From: a bacterium
GTDB taxonomy: Bacteria; Pseudomonadota; Alphaproteobacteria; Caulobacterales; Hyphomonadaceae
Direction of reading: 5' to 3'
DNA: 10,023 bases
Assembly (NCBI GenBank): GCA_030824255.1
Contig: JAVBYB010000514.1
Coordinates: 1-10,023 of the forward strand
Positions within the stretch are counted from its first letter, which is position 1. Every line of letters begins with the position of its first letter. The position numbers were made by a program, and so were the translations under genes. Shown one piece after another: positions 6,932 through 10,023 of this stretch. The notes under the pieces are model-generated. The model did not search any database. It had not been told where the DNA came from and was given only the letters and a program-made list of their open reading frames with translations.

Positions 6932-8281
6932 ATGTCGCGTGCTGTCGTCCGTCCAGCTGGAGAAGTCATAAGCCGTCCCAAACGGGGCGCGCTTTATCTG
7001 TGGCTGCTCGCCGGACTGGTCGGCCTGCTGGTCGCCTCGGCGGTCGTCATCGTCCATACGCTGGTCATGTACGGTCAGTTCCTGGCTTTCGGGAACGTTC
7101 CGGGCCGCCTCGCCTCCCGCCTGTTCGAACTGCCTTGGTGGCACAGGTTGGTAGGCCCGTTCGTCGGCGGCGCGATTCTCTGCCTCATCCTGCGCGCAGG
7201 CGTCTCGCTGGGCTGGGGCACAGCCCCCCGCGCCTTCGGCCTGCAGGACATTGTTCTGAACCGCCGCCTGCGTGGCAGCATCCGGTCCACCACCCTCACC
7301 CTGCGCGACGGCTTCCTCTCCGCTCTCGCGGCGATCGTCTCGCTCGCCTGGGGCGGCTCGGCCGGGCGCGAGGAACCGGTGGCGCACCTCGGCGCGACAC
7401 TCGCGGTGTTGAACGGCCGCCTGCTCGGCCTCGATACGGGCGCGCGGCGCATGCTGATGGGCATGGGCGTCGCCGCCGCCATCGCTGCATCGCTTCACGC
7501 GCCCATCGCCGGCGTATTCCTCGCGCGCGAACTCATCCTGCGTCGCCAGCGCATCTCCGCGCTGGGCCCGCTAGCTGTCGCCTCAGCCGTCGCATGGCTT
7601 GTATCGACCTGGATGATGGGCGGCGAGGCCATCATCGTCATCCCGACGCCTGAGATCGTGCCGCCGATGGTGCACGTCGCCGCCTTCGTGATCCTGCCGC
7701 TGCTGATCGGCTTTGCATGGATCTGCAAGTTGGCCTGGTCGCGCGCGCCCGACATGGTCGCGGCCGCCGCCGGGCGCATCGGTGTTCCGCTCTGGCTCCT
7801 GCCGCTGCCGGGCGGCCTCGCCATTGGCGTTATCGCCATGGCGTTCCCGCAGGTGCTCGGCATCGGCTACGAACCGCTCGCCGCCGGCCTCAACGGAAAT
7901 TACGGCGCGGAGCTCCTGCCCGTTCTTGCGGTTGCGAAGATCGCCGCAACCGCCGTGACGTTCGGCTTCCGCTGGGCCGGCGGCGCGATCGCGCCCGCGC
8001 TCTATGTCGGCGCGATGATCGGCGCCTCGCTTGGCGTGCTGGCGGGGTTAGCACTGGGAATCCCTGCGCCGCAGGTCTTCATGGGCCTTGTCGGCATGGC
8101 GGTGTGCGTGGCCGTGCTGCTCGATGCGCCCATCGCCGCCGCAATCCTCGTGCTGGAACTCTCGGGCTCCACCGCCGTAGGCGCCTCTAGCCTGATCTGC
8201 TGCTTCATCGCCTGCATGGTCGTCCGCCGTCTGACGCCAAAGGCCGAAGAAGACGAAGGCCAAACCCTGCGCTGGCGCTGA
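6932..8281 (+). CDS. CLC-family chloride channel/transporter, atypical selectivity motifs
   Basis: 449-residue multi-pass inner-membrane protein of the CLC anion channel/transporter family, which moves Cl- (some members other anions) as channels or H+-coupled exchangers. Family marks in order: SLGWGTAP (92-99) at the position of the GSGIP loop; SAGREEPVAHLGA (143-155), where E147 matches the gating glutamate of GREGP but the next glycine is glutamate; HAPIAGVFLARE (189-200); and FRWAGGAIAPALYVG (346-360) for GGxFxP, with Ile in the Phe position. At the site of the internal proton glutamate (E203 in E. coli ClcA) I align leucine 201. No tyrosine follows the last helix, where the Cl- coordinating Tyr445 would be. 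There is no CBS domain. Start chosen at ATG 6932; TTG 6893 is an in-frame alternative; neither has a strong Shine-Dalgarno. Divergent from the lipoprotein; the M28 gene follows. Confidence 0.93.
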   Translation: MSRAVVRPAGEVISRPKRGALYLWLLAGLVGLLVASAVVIVHTLVMYGQFLAFGNVPGRLASRLFELPWWHRLVGPFVGGAILCLILRAGVSLGWGTAPRAFGLQDIVLNRRLRGSIRSTTLTLRDGFLSALAAIVSLAWGGSAGREEPVAHLGATLAVLNGRLLGLDTGARRMLMGMGVAAAIAASLHAPIAGVFLARELILRRQRISALGPLAVASAVAWLVSTWMMGGEAIIVIPTPEIVPPMVHVAAFVILPLLIGFAWICKLAWSRAPDMVAAAAGRIGVPLWLLPLPGGLAIGVIAMAFPQVLGIGYEPLAAGLNGNYGAELLPVLAVAKIAATAVTFGFRWAGGAIAPALYVGAMIGASLGVLAGLALGIPAPQVFMGLVGMAVCVAVLLDAPIAAAILVLELSGSTAVGASSLICCFIACMVVRRLTPKAEEDEGQTLRWR

Positions 8282-8294
8282 GGCCTGACCTCTC

Positions 8295-8327
8295 CTATCG
8301 TCCGGCCCAAGGGCAAATGGACGACAG
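8295..8327 (+). repeat. Intercistronic hairpin between the CLC and M28 genes
   Basis: CTATCGTCC (8295-8303) can pair with GGACGACAG (8319-8327) with one mismatch, and GCCC/GGGC (8305-8308, 8311-8314) can pair inside the loop. No T-run follows, so this is not a typical terminator. Its 3' arm runs into AGGGG (8326-8330), the likely ribosome binding site of the M28 gene, and could limit its translation or stabilise the upstream mRNA end. Confidence 0.45.
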
Positions 8328-8336
8328 GGGCGCAAG

Positions 8337-10023
8337 CTGACCAACGAATCTGCACAACCGACTGCCACGCGCAGCGCCGCCCGGACTGCAGCGCCATGGG
8401 CGCTCGCTGTCTTCGCCGTGATCCTTGCGCTCTTCTTTTTTCGTGCAGCGCCGCTGGAGCTTGACCCCGTGCGCATCTCCAACGCCGCCGACCAGTTCGA
8501 TACGCAGCGCGCGATAGACCGTCTCGGCCGCGTGCTCGACGGCACGCCGCATCCGGTCGACTCCGCAGCGCTGGATGAAACGCGCGCGCGCCTGATGCAG
8601 GAAATCCGCGCGCTCGGCTATTCGCCCGAGCTGCGCGCCGCCAATGTCTGCCAGAGCCTGTCTGGCAATGCCGCGCGCTGCGCCTTCGTGCAGAACGTCT
8701 TCTTCACCGCCGGGCCAGCCGCCGGATCAGCCAATGTTCCCGCGCTCGTTCTGGCCGCACATTACGACAGCGTTGAAGCCAGCCCCGGCTTTGGCGACGA
8801 CGGCATCGGCATGGCCGTCTGGCTCGAAGTCGCACACCACCTCAAGCAGACCCCGCCCGAAAAGCCCGTCGTCTTCTTCCTCACCGATGGCGAAGAGGCT
8901 GGCCTCCTCGGCGCGCAGGCCTTCGCCGACAATCAGGAGGACTACCCCTTCACCATCGGCCGCATCATCAACCTCGAAGCGCGCGGCGTGCGCGGCGCAG
9001 CGATGATGTTCGAAACCGGCCGCCCCAACGCCAATGTCGTCTCGGACTGGGCGAAGAGCGGCGCGCGCCCATTCTCCAACTCGATGATGACGGCGATCTA
9101 CGAACTGCTGCCCAACTCGACTGACCTCACCGTCTTCCTCAACGCCGGCTTCAACGGCGTCAACATCGCCATCTCCGACGGCCTCGATTTCTACCATACA
9201 ACCCGCGACGATCTTGCCATGCTGGATCGCTCCAGCGTCCAGCACATGGGCGACCAGGCGCTCGGCGCCGCGCGCGCCTATCTGGCCGCCGACTGGAGCA
9301 GCGACGCGACCGCTGGCGACCTCGCCTATTCCGACATTGGCTCGCGCCTGTTCGTCTCGCTGCCCGCTGTCTTCGCGCTGGTGCTGCTGGGTCTCTGCTT
9401 CGGCGTCGCCATCATGCTGCTGGTGCGCCCCACGCGTGATGGCGGCTGGCAGAAGCTGGACATTCGCGCCCTCATCCTGCCGCCCGTGCTCTATGTCGCC
9501 GCAGGCCTCGGCGCCTTTGCGCTCCAGCAATTGCTGATGCTCATCCGTCCCGAGCCCGCCTTCTGGACCGCGCATCCGCAGGCGCTGAACATGGCGATCT
9601 TCGCGCTCACCGCCACGCTTGGCGCCGTCGCGCTCGGCTGGCTCGCGCCCAATTCGAGGCGTGAGGCGCTCTATGCCTCCGGCTGGTTCTGGTTCCTCAT
9701 CATCGGCATGGGGCTCAGCTTCGCCATCGGCGGCTTCTCCATGATCTACCTCATCCCCGGCGTGATGTTCGTCCTCGCCGGCGGCGGCGCGTGGCTCTTC
9801 CCGCGCTACCAGCTGATCTTCTATGGCGTCGCCAGCGCGCTCCTGATCCTCGTCTTCTTCCCGATGGTGCAGCTGCTCGATGTCACGATGGGCCTTGGCA
9901 TGGCCGCCATGTTCGGGGTGGTCGAAGCCATGGTCCTCGCGCCCATGCTCGCCATGGTCGGCTCGCTGCCGACAGGCAGGATCAAGGTCGTGGCGCCGCT
10001 CGCGGCCATCGCGGTGATCTCCG
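8337..10023 (+). CDS. Membrane-anchored M28-family metallopeptidase with multi-pass C-terminal domain (3' end outside window)
   Basis: Zinc aminopeptidase-like enzyme, 562 codons visible, open at the window edge. An N-terminal membrane anchor lies at about 21-36 (PWALAVFAVILALFFF) and an M28 catalytic domain at about 55-325. Metal and catalytic residues fit the family: AAHYDS (H142), GDDG (D154/D155), DGEEAGLLGA (E186 base, E187 metal), NLEARG (E214) and DFYHTTRDD (H287). From about 340 there are at least six hydrophobic segments (340-366, 379-404, 416-437, 449-488 as two, 491-545 as two). An M28 domain followed by a polytopic membrane domain recalls the Pff1/ERMP1 architecture, an analogy only. 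The frame opens after TGA 8286-8288 and has no ATG before the anchor. CTG 8337, with AGGGG at 8326-8330, gives a natural start; GTG 8418 would cut the anchor. Probably co-transcribed with the CLC gene. Confidence 0.9.
   Translation, partial: MTNESAQPTATRSAARTAAPWALAVFAVILALFFFRAAPLELDPVRISNAADQFDTQRAIDRLGRVLDGTPHPVDSAALDETRARLMQEIRALGYSPELRAANVCQSLSGNAARCAFVQNVFFTAGPAAGSANVPALVLAAHYDSVEASPGFGDDGIGMAVWLEVAHHLKQTPPEKPVVFFLTDGEEAGLLGAQAFADNQEDYPFTIGRIINLEARGVRGAAMMFETGRPNANVVSDWAKSGARPFSNSMMTAIYELLPNSTDLTVFLNAGFNGVNIAISDGLDFYHTTRDDLAMLDRSSVQHMGDQALGAARAYLAADWSSDATAGDLAYSDIGSRLFVSLPAVFALVLLGLCFGVAIMLLVRPTRDGGWQKLDIRALILPPVLYVAAGLGAFALQQLLMLIRPEPAFWTAHPQALNMAIFALTATLGAVALGWLAPNSRREALYASGWFWFLIIGMGLSFAIGGFSMIYLIPGVMFVLAGGGAWLFPRYQLIFYGVASALLILVFFPMVQLLDVTMGLGMAAMFGVVEAMVLAPMLAMVGSLPTGRIKVVAPLAAIAVIS

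Noticed and set aside
6805..7653. Plus-strand open frame of 282 codons overlapping the CLC gene
   Set aside because: It is an Arg/Pro-rich out-of-frame shadow; the CLC frame is supported by its motifs and membrane segments.
8727..9575. Minus-strand open frame of 282 codons
   Set aside because: It is antisense to the catalytic domain of the M28 peptidase and has no signal or family resemblance.

Overview
The window is about 63% GC by eye and gene-dense. Its reading frames favour G or C in the third codon position. The genes look alphaproteobacterial: a TonB-dependent receptor with the 'SKRRHR' plug signature, many exported proteins and several Tat/lipoprotein signals. I lean towards Hyphomonadaceae or a related marine or freshwater group, but that is an inference from protein style, not something the sequence proves. 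There are no RNA genes, insertion sequences, CRISPR arrays or phage genes that I can see.

Layout, left to right. (1) 1-1408, minus: N-terminal 469 residues of a TonB-dependent outer-membrane receptor; its 3' end is outside the window. (2) 1409-1926: a 518-bp divergent intergenic region with several short inverted repeats. (3) 1927-2910, plus: a secreted protein of a conserved family with no known function. (4) Convergent to it and only 10 bp away, a run of four minus-strand genes, read from right to left: a lipoprotein of unknown function (6762-6073), a Tat-type lipoprotein with a YWTD beta-propeller (5991-5005), a small winged-helix regulator (4867-4421) and a periplasmic M20 metallopeptidase (4345-2921). 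Gaps are 81, 137 and 75 bp, so they may form one or more transcription units. (5) A 169-bp divergent region, then two plus-strand genes: a CLC-type chloride channel/transporter with an altered selectivity motif (6932-8281) and, after a 55-bp gap holding a hairpin, a membrane-anchored M28 metallopeptidase with a multi-pass C-terminal domain (8337 to beyond the window end).

How they may work together: the receptor, the periplasmic M20 enzyme, the M28 ectopeptidase and the secreted or lipid-anchored proteins fit an oligotroph's cell-envelope toolkit for taking up and trimming peptides or related compounds. This is contextual inference; no gene pair here is a recognised system.

I did not find a convincing new multi-gene system. 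The points most worth a second look are local: the CLC selectivity-filter changes (GREEP in place of GREGP, and loss of the internal proton glutamate), an apparent CTG start for the M28 gene overlapping the stop of a seven-codon leader, and a lipoprotein gene with two in-frame starts that each have an identical GGAGG-5 nt ribosome binding site.
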